Origin: Streptomyces sp. Sge12
Lineage (GTDB): Bacteria; Actinomycetota; Actinomycetes; Streptomycetales; Streptomycetaceae
DNA: 64,000 nt
Assembly (NCBI RefSeq): GCF_002080455.1
Contig: NZ_CP020555.1
Coordinates: 7,616,501 to 7,680,500, forward strand
Direction: 5' to 3'
Of the stretch, positions 8,939 to 16,604 are shown piece by piece (the first letter of the stretch is position 1; the number at the start of each line of letters is the position of its first letter). The translations under genes and the position numbers were made by a program. Below the pieces are notes generated by a model, which saw nothing but the letters and a program-made list of their open reading frames with translations, searched no databases and was not told the DNA's origin.

Positions 8939-9655
8939 CTACTGCACCTGGGCCCGGGCCACCTTCTTCAGGTGCCGGGACAGGCTGCTGCGGTCGGTGT
9001 AGTACGCGCGGCTGCCCGACGGCACCAGGGTTCCGTTGATCGCCATCGTCGGGGTTCCCTTGGCGGGCGACTTGCTCATCGCGTCGTCGGCGGCCTCGAC
9101 GAAGTCCCGGTACTTCGTGTCCAGCACGGCCGCGTCGAACTCCGGGCCGCGCAGACCCTCGACCTTGATCGCCAGCCCCAGCAGCCGGTCCCGAGTGAAG
9201 CCCCCGGACTTTCGGACCGCGGCCTGGTGGCGGTACAGAAGTTCGTGGTACTCGGCGAACCTGCCCTGATCCACCGCCGCGCGCAGTGCGTTCGCGGCGA
9301 ACTTCGATCCAGGACCGAGGAAGGACCCCAGCGTGAACTGCAATTGCAGCGCGCCGTTGCGGGCCGCCCGCTTCAGGTACGGGGCGGTTCCCTCCGTTTC
9401 GAAATCGGCGCAGGCCGGGCAGCTCAGGTCCTCGTACAAGCGGACGGCGAGCGGAGCGGCCGGGTCGCCGAGTACGATCGTGGTGCCGTCGGCGGCCACG
9501 GATTCCCGTGCCGCGGGCAGATCCGCAGGCACCGACACGTCGAGCGGATCACCGCTCGCACCGTCCCCGCGACGGCAGGCGCCGACCGATGCCGACGCCG
9601 ACGCGGTGATGGCCGCGGCCGCGACAAGGAAGCCGCGCCTGGATCTGACCTGCAT
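8939..9655 (-). CDS. Exported DsbA-family thiol-disulfide protein
   Basis: 238 residues. The N-terminus RSRRGFLVAAAAITASASAS followed by VGAC combines a twin-arginine-like motif with a lipobox-like cysteine, so export and possibly lipid anchoring are likely. The thioredoxin-fold domain starts near residue 55 (IVLGDPAAPLAVRLYEDLSC) and has the active site CPAC around residues 78-81; an inserted helical domain follows, then the cis-Pro loop KGTPTMAING near residue 206. This is the layout of actinobacterial DsbA/MDR0 proteins that oxidise cysteines in exported proteins. AGAGGA stands upstream of the ATG. It is divergent from the antiporter gene. Confidence 0.85.
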   Translation of the reverse strand: MQVRSRRGFLVAAAAITASASASVGACRRGDGASGDPLDVSVPADLPAARESVAADGTTIVLGDPAAPLAVRLYEDLSCPACADFETEGTAPYLKRAARNGALQLQFTLGSFLGPGSKFAANALRAAVDQGRFAEYHELLYRHQAAVRKSGGFTRDRLLGLAIKVEGLRGPEFDAAVLDTKYRDFVEAADDAMSKSPAKGTPTMAINGTLVPSGSRAYYTDRSSLSRHLKKVARAQVQ

Positions 9656-9838
9656 GAATGTCCTCTCCCTGAGATCAACAGGGCGACATTACGCGGTCCG
9701 TGGGCCCGGAGCGCACCGATATTTCCGCACCCGACGCACGACTGAACGGTGCCCCCTCGGGGCCACGTGTGAGGGAGGGGCGGTACGCGCCACCTGCCGC
9801 CCGGACCCGCACCCCCGGCAACGGCGAAGGGAACGAGG

Positions 9839-11206
9839 ATGACGGCGATCGACACGATCCGGCTGCTCGCGGCGCTCGCCGTGATCTGCGCCGCCGCGCA
9901 CGGCTGCGGGTACCTCTTCGGCGCTCTGCGGCAACCACCGGTCATCGGCGAGGTCGTCGGGGGCATCCTGCTGGGCCCCTCGCTCCTCGGGCTGCTCGCC
10001 CCGGGGGCCCGGGCCGCCCTGTTCCCCGCCTCCGGGGCGGTGACCAGCGCCCTGGACGCGATCTACCAACTGGGGCAGCTGCTGCTGATGTTCCTGGCGG
10101 GTGCGGAGTTACGGATCCGGGCCGGCGGCCGCGAACGGCGTACCGGCACCATCGTCGCGGCGGCCGGACTCCTCGCGCCCTTCGCGGCGGGCGCGGGCAT
10201 CGCGACGCTGTTCCCGGGCGTGTTCTCCGGCCCCGCGGGCTCCACGGTGACCGCGGCACTCGTCGTGGGACTCGCGATGGCGGTCGCGGCCATCCCGGTG
10301 ATCTCGCGGATCATGATGGACCTGAAGATCATGGACACCGCCTTCGGCCGGATCGTCCTGATGGTCGCGGTGGTCGAGGACGTCATCCTCTACGTCGTCC
10401 TCGCGGTGGTCCTCGGCCTCGCCCGCTCGGGCACCGGCCACCCGTCCGGCCTGTGGGACGTCATCGGCACCACCGCGGTCGCGCCGACGGCCGCGTACTT
10501 CACCGCGGTCAGCCTGCTGTTCTTCGCCGGGAGCCTCACCCGGGGAGCCCGCCTCTTCCGCCGCGTCGCCGGTCATCGCGCCAACATCGTCGCCCGGCAG
10601 AGCCCGGTGGCGTTCCGGCTGATCTTCCTGTGCGTGATGGTGCTGCTGTGCCTGGGCCTCGGTATCAACGCGGTCTTCGGCGCGCTGATGGCGGGAGTCT
10701 GCGCCGCCCGCGGCGACCAGGGAGCCGACGGCGACGGGCCGGCCGACGGGGCCGGGGCGGCTGCCGAGGGCGGGCCGGCCGTCTGGGAGGCCATCCGGCA
10801 GTTCTCGATGGCCTTCTTCATCCCCGTCTTCTTCGTCCTGGTCGGGATGCGCCTGGACCTGGTGCGCGCCTTCGACCCGCTGTTCTTCCTGTGGTTCCTG
10901 ACCCTCGCCTGCGGCATCAAGACGTTCAGCGTCTGGGCCGCGGCCCGCCTGGCCGGGGAGGACCCGCTCTTCTCCTCGTCCCTCGCCTTCGCCCTCAACG
11001 CCCGGGGCACGATCGGCATCGTGCTGGCCGGAGTCACTCGTCAGGCCGAACTCATCAACGACCGCTTCTTCGTGGTCCTGGTCCTCGTCTCCCTGGTCAC
11101 CTGCCAGATCGCGGGCTTCCGGCTGTCGAAGGCCGCAGACCGCCTCAGGACGGCGACCGTCATCGGCCCCCGGCGGCAGCTTCGAGGAACGCGCGCAGGT
11201 CGATGA
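9839..11206 (+). CDS. Cation/proton antiporter (CPA2, KefB-like membrane domain)
   Basis: 455 residues with about 12 membrane segments. Early motifs such as QPPVIGEVVGGILLGPSLLG and LLLMFLAGAELR are characteristic of CPA2 exchangers, and the pair of acidic residues in LMVAVVEDVILYVV suits ion coupling. Family members swap Na+ or K+ for H+ across the cytoplasmic membrane. There is no TrkA-N/KTN domain after the membrane part; a Gly/Asp-rich loop (residues about 290-315) splits the transporter. Codon 91 is TTA (10109-10111), a codon that in Streptomyces requires the bldA tRNA. The 3' end overlaps the convergent deacetylase gene by 47 bases. Confidence 0.88.
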   Translation: MTAIDTIRLLAALAVICAAAHGCGYLFGALRQPPVIGEVVGGILLGPSLLGLLAPGARAALFPASGAVTSALDAIYQLGQLLLMFLAGAELRIRAGGRERRTGTIVAAAGLLAPFAAGAGIATLFPGVFSGPAGSTVTAALVVGLAMAVAAIPVISRIMMDLKIMDTAFGRIVLMVAVVEDVILYVVLAVVLGLARSGTGHPSGLWDVIGTTAVAPTAAYFTAVSLLFFAGSLTRGARLFRRVAGHRANIVARQSPVAFRLIFLCVMVLLCLGLGINAVFGALMAGVCAARGDQGADGDGPADGAGAAAEGGPAVWEAIRQFSMAFFIPVFFVLVGMRLDLVRAFDPLFFLWFLTLACGIKTFSVWAAARLAGEDPLFSSSLAFALNARGTIGIVLAGVTRQAELINDRFFVVLVLVSLVTCQIAGFRLSKAADRLRTATVIGPRRQLRGTRAGR

Positions 11207-11990
11207 CCTCGTACCCGTCGGCCCGGGCGGCGTCGATGATCAGGGGGAGGGCATCGGCGTCGAGGACGACACCGCCACCGCCCTCGTGGCTGCCGACGTG
11301 CATCTGGATGATCGCCCCCGGGGCGAAGGCGTCCACGGCACGCCGGACTGCACGCTCCACGCTCATGCCGCCCTCCGGGCCGAGGTAGCCGTTGGTGTCG
11401 GCGCTGAACTCGATCGCCGCGTAGCCCAGCGCGTTGACATCGGCGATGGAGGTGGGGGTGGTGGAGCTGTACGGGAACCGGAAGAACGGCAACGGCTCGG
11501 CCCCGGACGCCTTCCGGATCGCCGCATCGGCGGCACGCACCTCGTCGGTCCGCTCCGCCGTGGTCAGGTCCTTGAAGTAGGGGTGGCTGTACGAGTGGTT
11601 GCCGAGGCCGTGACCGGCCTCCGCCATCGCGCGCACCGCCGCCGGTTCGGCTTCGGCGAACTCTCCGGTGGGGAAGAAGGTGGCGGCCAGGCTGCGCCGC
11701 CGCAGTTCCCCCAGCACCGTGGAGATCCCGGAATCGTCCCAGGCGGCGTTGAAGGTGAGGGCCAGCACCTTGCGCGACGTGGGCAGTCGGCGGATCTCCT
11801 TGCCGAGGAGCGAGGCCGGCGGACGCGGACCGCCGGTGCGGGTGCCGGTGCCGGTGCCGATTCCCGGGACCACCATCGATGCCGATGCCGATGCCGATGC
11901 CGAAGCGCCGGCGCCGGGCACGAGCCCGGCGGCCCCCGCACACGCCAGGGCCGCCAGTGCGGCGCGTCGTCCCACAACCACCACGGTCAC
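11160..11990 (-). CDS. Exported polysaccharide deacetylase (NodB fold)
   Basis: 276 residues. A signal peptide (VVVVGRRAALAALACAGAAG) is followed by a repetitive linker, Ala-Ser repeats then GIGTGTGTRTGG, and a NodB domain from about residue 75. Motif 1 reads LTFNAAWDDSG where the classical form is TFDDG; the usual first Asp is Asn, with Asp residues a few positions on. Motif 2 (GNHSYSHP) keeps both metal-binding histidines, and RFPYSS stands for motif 3. Such enzymes remove acetyl groups from peptidoglycan, chitin or other glycans; the substrate is unknown here. It overlaps the 3' end of the antiporter gene. The Ala-Ser stretch comes from repeated GATGCC units (11878-11905). Confidence 0.85.
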   Translation of the reverse strand: MTVVVVGRRAALAALACAGAAGLVPGAGASASASASASMVVPGIGTGTGTRTGGPRPPASLLGKEIRRLPTSRKVLALTFNAAWDDSGISTVLGELRRRSLAATFFPTGEFAEAEPAAVRAMAEAGHGLGNHSYSHPYFKDLTTAERTDEVRAADAAIRKASGAEPLPFFRFPYSSTTPTSIADVNALGYAAIEFSADTNGYLGPEGGMSVERAVRRAVDAFAPGAIIQMHVGSHEGGGGVVLDADALPLIIDAARADGYEVIDLRAFLEAAAGGR

Positions 11991-12100
11991 TCCCCACGCT
12001 CACGGCCTCCGGCTCGGGCCTGCCACCGACTATGCGACGGCGCGGTCCGCAGCACCCGCAGCCGTGCCGGGGCACCCGGGTGATCTGCGCAGGGCAGGGC

Positions 12101-12643
12101 CTACGAGGAGCGCTTGCGCAGGTGCGTGGTGAGGTGGTGCTGGAGGGGCTGTCCCACCGCGGCCATGTCGTGAACGACCGTCAGCTCGCCCGCTCCGACC
12201 GTGTAGTGGCGCCGCGTGCCGGTGACCTCCTTGGCCAGCGGGGTCAGTGCCACGTCCTTGGTCTCGATCTCGATCTCCGCGCCGGACACCCGTCCGACGT
12301 ACGTCTCCACGACGCCGGTGGGGTGGGCGAGCACGACCTCCAGGGAGGCGTCGGGCGTCACCCGCCACCACCCGGCCTCGCGCCCGGCCGGCCGTACGGG
12401 CGTGCCGGAGGCGTCGATCAGCCAGGCGCGCGCCTCGTAGCGGAGGAAGGGGCGGCCGTCGTGGCTGAAGGTGATCTCCTGCTCGTAGGCGAAGTCCTTC
12501 TCGAGCGTCGGGTACTCGCCCTGCCCCCAGCCGTGCCACCGTCCCAGCAGCGGCAGTACCGGCCGCAGCAGCGGGTGCGGCTCGGGCCCCTCACCGAGGA
12601 CGTGGCTGTCAGGGTAGGGATTTTCCTGCACCGACTCGAACAT
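12101..12643 (-). CDS. Nitrobindin/THAP4-like heme-binding beta-barrel protein
   Basis: 180 residues from ATG 12643 (AAGGTG just upstream). The fatty-acid-binding-protein-like barrel signature is clear: LLGRWHGWGQGEYPTLEKDF near residue 30, FLRYEARAW near 65, GREAGWWRV and the C-terminal VVHDMAAVGQPLQHHLTTHL. In nitrobindins a late His coordinates ferric heme and the protein reacts with peroxynitrite or NO; a His-rich end is present here, but the exact ligand is inferred. It sits in a run of three short minus-strand genes; the stop is 41 bases from the next start. Confidence 0.85.
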   Translation of the reverse strand: MFESVQENPYPDSHVLGEGPEPHPLLRPVLPLLGRWHGWGQGEYPTLEKDFAYEQEITFSHDGRPFLRYEARAWLIDASGTPVRPAGREAGWWRVTPDASLEVVLAHPTGVVETYVGRVSGAEIEIETKDVALTPLAKEVTGTRRHYTVGAGELTVVHDMAAVGQPLQHHLTTHLRKRSS

Positions 12644-12684
12644 GTTCACCTTGCCTGTCTGCTGGGACCCCCGAAAGCCGCAGC

Positions 12685-13224
12685 TTAGTGGTCGGCCCCC
12701 TTGACCCCGGCCGGAGTTCCCTCCGGGGCGAACGAGTGGCGGAAGGTGAAGGCGTGCGGAGCGGAGCCGTGGTCGTGGAGGTGCTCCAGCCTGGAAACCC
12801 CGTCCCGCCACGTGGGTATCACGCCGTCGGAGACCCACCAGCACACGTAGTTCGGGTGCCCTGTCCTCTCGAACCAGTCGTAACGCCTGTTCAGGGCTTC
12901 ACGGTGCAGACCGGTGTAGACGGCGTCGAGGGCGGGGCGCAGGCCGGTCCAGAGCGAGAGGGTCGCAGCCAGGGCGGTGGTTTCCACCGTACGGCCCTTG
13001 CCGTACCAGGTCGGTACGTCGAACTCCCCCCATGCGCCCCAGTCCGCGCCGAAGAGCTCGCCCCGGTCACCGTCTGCCGCTTCGGCACGCCCGAGGTATC
13101 CGGGGTGCCGGCTGATCTCCGGGTAGACGGCCTCACCGCTGGCGTAGAACTCGCGTGTGAGAGGTGCGGGATCGGCGAGAGGTGACTTCAGGACGCCGAA
13201 TGTGTACAGCGCGAGATGGGGCAT
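12685..13224 (-). CDS. DUF3291 family protein
   Basis: 179 residues from ATG 13224, with GAGGAG seven bases upstream. MPHLALYTFGVLKSPLADP is the typical start, followed by RHPGYLGRAE, the Trp-rich GADWGAWGEFDVPTWYGKG, TALAATLSLWTGL, YTGLHREALNRR and NYVCWWVSDGVIPTWRDGV. The size and the ferredoxin-like pattern fit DUF3291, a dimeric alpha-beta barrel family related to monooxygenase-like proteins; no function is established. It lies immediately upstream of the nitrobindin-like gene, likely in one transcript. Confidence 0.85.
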   Translation of the reverse strand: MPHLALYTFGVLKSPLADPAPLTREFYASGEAVYPEISRHPGYLGRAEAADGDRGELFGADWGAWGEFDVPTWYGKGRTVETTALAATLSLWTGLRPALDAVYTGLHREALNRRYDWFERTGHPNYVCWWVSDGVIPTWRDGVSRLEHLHDHGSAPHAFTFRHSFAPEGTPAGVKGADH

Positions 13225-13337
13225 GCGTCTCTCCTCGGTCGGGGGTGCCCGGCGCGGACCCGGTGAAGGTAGCCGCCTCTGCGAGCCATGTCGAAGTTGC
13301 GTTTTCCCTGCCCAAGTGGCCTCCTGCACCGTTCAAT

Positions 13338-13361
13338 GCGGGGGCGGGGGCGGGGGCGGGG
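13338..13361 (+). repeat. G-run tandem repeat with G-quadruplex potential
   Basis: Three consecutive GGGGGC units followed by GGGG give four G-runs separated by a single C on the plus strand, an ideal quadruplex pattern. It lies upstream of the DUF3291 gene and next to the EF-G terminator. Confidence 0.7.
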
Positions 13362-13398
13362 CCCGCCCCGCCCCCCACGACAGGGGGACGGGGCGGGC
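13361..13398 (-). terminator. Terminator of the EF-G paralogue gene
   Basis: A GC stem of 15 bp with a single bulged A (GCCCGCCCCGCCCCC against GGGGGACGGGGCGGGC) and a 7-base loop lies 14 bases past the stop codon. Confidence 0.65.
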
Positions 13399-13411
13399 GG
13401 CGACCGTGTCG

Positions 13412-15487
13412 TCACCGGGTCGGCAGGGCCCCCGCGACCGAGGCCGGGACCGGTGCGAGACCGGCCGGCCGGGTGGTGAAGGTGCCCCGCCCCTGCGTCC
13501 GGCCGCGCAGCCGGGACGCGTAGCCGAACAGCTCGGCCAGCGGCACGGCCGCCGTGATCACCGCGGTCCCCGCCTCCGCCGTGGAACCGGACACCCGGCC
13601 GCGGCGGGCCGCGAGATCACCCAGGACACCGCCCACGCCGTCCTCCGGAACCGTCACCGTCACCTCGACCAGCGGCTCCAGGAGCTCCATCGTGCTCAGG
13701 CGCAGGGCCTCGCGCAGCCCGAACCGGCCCGCCGCCCGGAACGCCATCTCCGAGGAGTCCTTGGAGTGCGTCGCCCCGTCGGTGAGCGTGACCCGCAGCC
13801 CCGTCACCGGGAACCCGCCGAGCGGGCCCTCGGCGAGCGCGTCCCGGCAGCCGGCCTCCACGGCGCGCGCGTACTCCTGCGGCACGCGCCCGCCGACGAC
13901 CGTCGACCGGAACTCGAAGCACGGCTCGTCCAGCGGCTCGACGTCGAGGACGACGTGGGCGAACTGGCCTGCGCCACCGTCCTGTTTGACGTGCCGGTGG
14001 ACCAGAGCGCTCACTCCGCGCACGACGGTCTCCCGGTAGGAGACCCGCGGCCGGCCGACGACGACCTCCACCCCGTGGCCACTGCGGATCTTCTCCACCG
14101 CGACCTCCAGGTGCAGCTCGCCCATCCCCGACAGCACGGTCTGGCCGCTCTCCGCGTCGGACCGCACCACCAGCGACGGGTCCTCCTCGGCGAGCCGTGC
14201 CAGCGCCGCCGAGAGCCGGCCCGTGTCGCTGTTGCGGCGGGCCTCGACCGCGACCGACACCACCGGCTCGGCCACCGACGGCGGTTCGAGGACCAGCGGC
14301 GCACCCGGCGCGCACAGGGTCGTGCCCGCCCGGGCGGCCTTCAGCCCGATCACCGCGACGATGTCACCGGCCACCGCCTCCTCCCGTTCCTCGTGCCGGT
14401 CGGCCTGGACCCGCAGGATCCGGCCGACCCGCTCCGTACGGCCCGTGGCCGCGTCCAGTACGGTCTCGCCCTTGCGCAGGGTGCCCGCGTAGACCCGCAG
14501 GTACGTGAGCCGCCCGGTCGCCGTCGCCGTCACCTTGAACGCCAGCGCCGTGAACGGACCGGCCGGGTCGGGGGCGCGCTCCGCCTCCGCGCCGCCCGGC
14601 GCCAGGCCCCGTACCGCAGGCATGTCGCAGGGCGACGGCAGGTACGCGAGGACCGCGTCCAGCAGCGGTTCGATGCCGCGGTTGCGGTACGCCGAGCCGC
14701 ACAGCACGACCACGGCGTCCCCGCGCAGCGTCAGCTCCCGCAGGGCGCGCACCAGGGTGCGCTCCGTCAGGGCCGAGGCCGAGCAGAACTCCTCCAGGGC
14801 GTCGGCGTGCAGTTCGGCCACCGTCTCCTCCAGCAGTCGGCGCCGCCCGGCGGCCTCCTCCCGCAGCGCCTCGGGGACCGGGCCCTCCTGGTACGTGTCG
14901 GAGCCGTCGTGCCAGCTCAGCGCGCGCATCCGCAGCAGGTCGACGACACCGCGGAACGAGTCCTCCGCTCCGATGGGCAGCTGGACCACGAGGGGTACGA
15001 CGCCCAGTCGCCGGCGGATCGACGCGACGGCCGTGTCGAGGTCGGCGCCCGCCCGGTCCAGCTTGTTGACGAACGCGATCCGCGGCACACCGTGCCGGTC
15101 GGCCTGCCGCCACACCGTCTCGCTCTGCGGCTCGACCCCGGCGACGGCGTCGAAGACCGCGACGGCGCCGTCCAGCACCCGCAGGGAACGCTCGACCTCG
15201 TCGGAGAAGTCGACGTGACCCGGGGTGTCGATCAGGTTGACGCGGTGGGCGTCCCAGGAGCAGCTCACGGCCGCGGCGAAGATGGTGATGCCGCGATCGC
15301 GTTCCTGGGGGTCGTAGTCGGTGATGGTCGTGCCGTGGTGGACCTCGCCGCGCTTGTGGATGGCGCCGGTCGCGTAGAGGATCCGCTCGGTGATGGTGGT
15401 CTTGCCGGCGTCGACGTGGGCGAGGATGCCCAGGTTGCGGACGGCGGTGGGGGAAGTGGTGGGGTGGGGCTGCCTGTTGGCGCGCAT
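13412..15487 (-). CDS. Elongation factor G paralogue (translation GTPase)
   Basis: 691 residues, full EF-G length. GTPase motifs are intact: AHVDAGKTT (P-loop), RGITI (switch I), DTPGHVDF (G3) and NKLDRAG (G4). Domain II (GRLTYLRVYAGTLRKGETVL), domain III, domain IV (HRHVKQDGGAGQFAHVVLDV) and domain V follow in order. EF-G moves tRNA and mRNA on the ribosome or acts with RRF in recycling; Streptomyces usually carry a main fusA in the str operon, and this stand-alone copy without rpsL/rpsG/tuf neighbours is the second type, perhaps used under drug or starvation stress. A small upstream frame with a strong ribosome site suggests leader-peptide control. Confidence 0.9.
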   Translation of the reverse strand: MRANRQPHPTTSPTAVRNLGILAHVDAGKTTITERILYATGAIHKRGEVHHGTTITDYDPQERDRGITIFAAAVSCSWDAHRVNLIDTPGHVDFSDEVERSLRVLDGAVAVFDAVAGVEPQSETVWRQADRHGVPRIAFVNKLDRAGADLDTAVASIRRRLGVVPLVVQLPIGAEDSFRGVVDLLRMRALSWHDGSDTYQEGPVPEALREEAAGRRRLLEETVAELHADALEEFCSASALTERTLVRALRELTLRGDAVVVLCGSAYRNRGIEPLLDAVLAYLPSPCDMPAVRGLAPGGAEAERAPDPAGPFTALAFKVTATATGRLTYLRVYAGTLRKGETVLDAATGRTERVGRILRVQADRHEEREEAVAGDIVAVIGLKAARAGTTLCAPGAPLVLEPPSVAEPVVSVAVEARRNSDTGRLSAALARLAEEDPSLVVRSDAESGQTVLSGMGELHLEVAVEKIRSGHGVEVVVGRPRVSYRETVVRGVSALVHRHVKQDGGAGQFAHVVLDVEPLDEPCFEFRSTVVGGRVPQEYARAVEAGCRDALAEGPLGGFPVTGLRVTLTDGATHSKDSSEMAFRAAGRFGLREALRLSTMELLEPLVEVTVTVPEDGVGGVLGDLAARRGRVSGSTAEAGTAVITAAVPLAELFGYASRLRGRTQGRGTFTTRPAGLAPVPASVAGALPTR

Positions 15488-15678
15488 GGCCCGAGGCCTT
15501 TCGCATGTGCTGGGGAAGAGGGCGGCGCGATGTCACGACCCAGGACGCCACCGCGGCGGTGGCCCGGTGCAGCGGACGTCACCGTCCGGACGGGGTCCGG
15601 GCAGGAGGACGTACGGGCTCACGGGCTCACGGGCCTGCGGAAGACGAGAGGAACGGAACCCCGGAAGGGGTCGGAACC

Positions 15679-15798
15679 TCAGTGGTGGGTCACGGGCGTA
15701 CGGTGCCGGCCGCGCAGCGGGCACCGCGCGCTGCGAGACACCGGGATCACGTCGTACCGGGACGGGGGAGCGAAGGCGGCAGTGCGGTACGTGCACAT
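15679..15798 (-). CDS. Putative leader peptide upstream of the EF-G paralogue
   Basis: A 39-residue frame (MCTYRTAAFAPPSRYDVIPV, then Arg/His-rich, ending THH) begins at ATG 15798 with GGGGAG eight bases upstream, one of the best ribosome sites in this area. It ends 191 bases before the EF-G start. The long transcribed leader between them has GC hairpin potential (for example around 15590-15660). Such a layout fits ribosome-stalling attenuation as known for ribosome-protection and other translation-factor genes. The peptide is not recognised with certainty and the control is inferred. Confidence 0.5.
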   Translation of the reverse strand: MCTYRTAAFAPPSRYDVIPVSRSARCPLRGRHRTPVTHH

Positions 15799-15995
15799 GG
15801 CGCGGCTCCCCTTCTCTTCATTCGGCACGGGCGCGGTGCCCTGTCGGCAGCGCGCACGGCGAGTCTAGTGATCGGAGTCTTCGGGCGCACCGGGTTTTCC
15901 CGGGTCGGTGGCGCCCCTCGCGGCGCCCACGGAAGGGGAGTTGACGCCGAGTCGGCGGCAACCGGAGGCGGGTCGCCGGGCGTCCCCCACCGGGG

Positions 15996-16604
15996 GTGGT
16001 GCTCGTGTCGGGAACGGAGCGGCAGCGGAGGCGGTGGTTCACCGTGGCCCTGCCCGTGTCGGCCGCGGCGGCCGTGTACGGATGGGTCCACTGGTACCTC
16101 GCGGGCCCCTCGTCGCCGCCGACGGCGGTCGCGGTGGCGGGCGGGGTCCTGCTGGTCGCCGGTGCGTGCGCGGCGTACGTGGTGCGCGTCGGCGGCACCG
16201 GCGGCTTCTTCGGGGTGCTGTTCCTGGCCGTCGGGCTGCTCCTCACCGTGACGGCCGCCGATCAGGCGACGGCACGTGCCGAGGTCGCCACCTGCGTGGT
16301 CGGCGCGGTCCACACCACGGTGCAGGCTTCGTACGGCGAGGGAGGCCCGCCCGAGAAGACCGTGTACCGCCTCGAACTGCGCTGCCCGGGCGGCTACCCC
16401 GCCGAGCTCAAGGACGACCGGCCCCTCGCCGCGGTGGGGGAGGAGATCGAGGTCGCCTACGACCCGCAGCGCCGGGTCTCCCCGGCCCCGGAGGGCGGGT
16501 CATCGCCCTGGCGGGCGGCCCTGTGGGCACTGGTCCTGCTCGCCGCCGGTACGGAGATCGCGCGGCGCTGCGCGCCGGGGCCGGGCGTCACGGCCGGGGC
16601 GTAG
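15996..16604 (+). CDS. Membrane protein with extracytoplasmic or cytosolic beta domain
   Basis: About 202 residues with helices near 15-35, 45-62 and 68-84, a soluble segment (VGAVHTTVQASYGEGGPPEK, LELRCPGGYPAELK, EIEVAYDPQRRVSP) and a fourth helix near 172-188. The helix pattern and the VxVAYDPxxR motif resemble DUF3592-type membrane proteins of unknown function. Start codon GTG 15996; a GTG at 16005 is also possible. Its 3' end overlaps the convergent sensor-kinase gene by 17 bases. Confidence 0.6.
   Translation: MVLVSGTERQRRRWFTVALPVSAAAAVYGWVHWYLAGPSSPPTAVAVAGGVLLVAGACAAYVVRVGGTGGFFGVLFLAVGLLLTVTAADQATARAEVATCVVGAVHTTVQASYGEGGPPEKTVYRLELRCPGGYPAELKDDRPLAAVGEEIEVAYDPQRRVSPAPEGGSSPWRAALWALVLLAAGTEIARRCAPGPGVTAGA

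Noticed and set aside
6425..9745. 1,106-residue open frame on the plus strand
   Set aside because: It runs antisense to DUF6886, membrane protein, DUF3626 and DsbA-like genes; composition is Arg/Gly/Pro-rich with no domain. A by-product of high GC.
13157..15868. 903-residue plus-strand open frame
   Set aside because: Antisense to the EF-G paralogue; no recognisable protein features.
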